A program made the position numbers and the translations under genes. The notes below the pieces were generated by a model, which was not told where the DNA came from, ran no database searches, and saw only the letters and a program-made list of their open reading frames with translations. From contig MU646326.1 of assembly GCA_026770585.1 (NCBI GenBank), positions 1,038,799 through 1,050,046 on the forward strand: a stretch of 11,248 nucleotides of DNA, written 5' to 3'. Positions 11,013 to 11,248 of the stretch are shown here, piece after piece; the stretch's first letter is position 1, and every line of letters starts with the position of its first letter. The DNA comes from Baffinella frigidus (taxonomy: Eukaryota > Cryptophyceae > Cryptomonadales > Baffinellaceae).

Positions 11013-11248
11013 GTGCGCCCGCAAACCCAGGATGTCAACTTATGAATAGTCCGCAACCCCCGGATGTCAACTTGAGAAATATCGGTTTACCCGAGCGCCC
11101 GTGGCGATCTGCTGTAGGGGGGGCAACCTTCGCTTGAAACCCTGAACCCCACACCCTACACCCTACACCCTACACCCTACACCCTACACCCTACACCCTA
11201 CACCATACACCTTACACCATACACCATACACCATACACCCTACACCCT
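11013..11248 (+). other. Start of intron 9, ending in a CCCTACA array
   Basis: After the proposed donor GTGCGC come two copies of CCGCAA(A)CCC(A/C)GGATGTCAACTT, about 80 bp without recognisable features, then CCCTACA/CCATACA heptamers from about 11140 to the window end. Confidence 0.7.

Noticed and set aside
10467-11137. Arg/Ser/Glu-rich open frames on both strands
   Set aside because: They are translations of the CTCTCG tract. Only the short IPLRDLHAL segment at 10965-11012 has family support.

Overview
The window is eukaryotic nuclear DNA. It has no bacterial-style gene packing. Almost all of it is repeats, hairpins and telomere-like arrays, and the only convincing coding sequence is a set of short GC-rich islands on the + strand, each bounded by AG and GT. 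The CCCTAAA/TTTAGGG heptamers match the plant-type telomere repeat, which is also used by chromerids, dinoflagellates and many stramenopile and green algae. GT-AG introns throughout, with long repeat-filled introns, would suit a chromerid-like or stramenopile alga. That taxonomic guess is low confidence.

Nine exon-sized islands (220-318, 1334-1422, 4898-4983, 5523-5599, 6237-6285, 7099-7132, 7786-7846, 9876-9969, 10965-11012) join on the + strand. Every intron phase agrees across every junction. Joined, they read collinearly like the C-terminal half of the PCID2/THP1/Csn12 family, the PCI-domain subunit of the TREX-2 mRNA-export complex. The exons total about 640 nt spread over 10.8 kb. Both ends of the gene lie outside the window.

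Layout: upstream intron with a TTTAGGG array (1-219); exon 1; intron 1 with three partial copies of the end of exon 1; exon 2; intron 2 (3.5 kb) with partial copies of exon 2, a 236-bp TA-flanked MITE, several members of a second MITE family, a 26-bp palindrome, a TTTAGGG-like array, a GC-rich tandem repeat and nested hairpins; exon 3; intron 3, an array of decoy copies of the exon 4 acceptor; exon 4; intron 4, which opens with a CCCTAAA array; exon 5 (tentative); intron 5 with an intact MITE; exon 6; intron 6 with a CCCTACA array, a copy of the exon 6 donor and a third MITE; exon 7; intron 7 with a 400-bp CT tract, an intact MITE, a 46-bp perfect inverted repeat and a CCCAAA array; exon 8; intron 8 with two more partial copies of exon 8 and a CT tract; exon 9; then a CCCTACA array.

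The most unusual signal is a rule that recurs along the gene. The sequence at an exon edge, about 10-75 nt of exon plus its splice site, is repeated inside the adjoining intron. The ends of exons 1, 2, 6 and 8 are copied downstream, and the starts of exons 2, 3, 4 and 6 are copied upstream. The introns therefore look built partly from duplicated splice junctions, with telomere-like and CT arrays placed directly against several splice sites and MITEs inserted among them.
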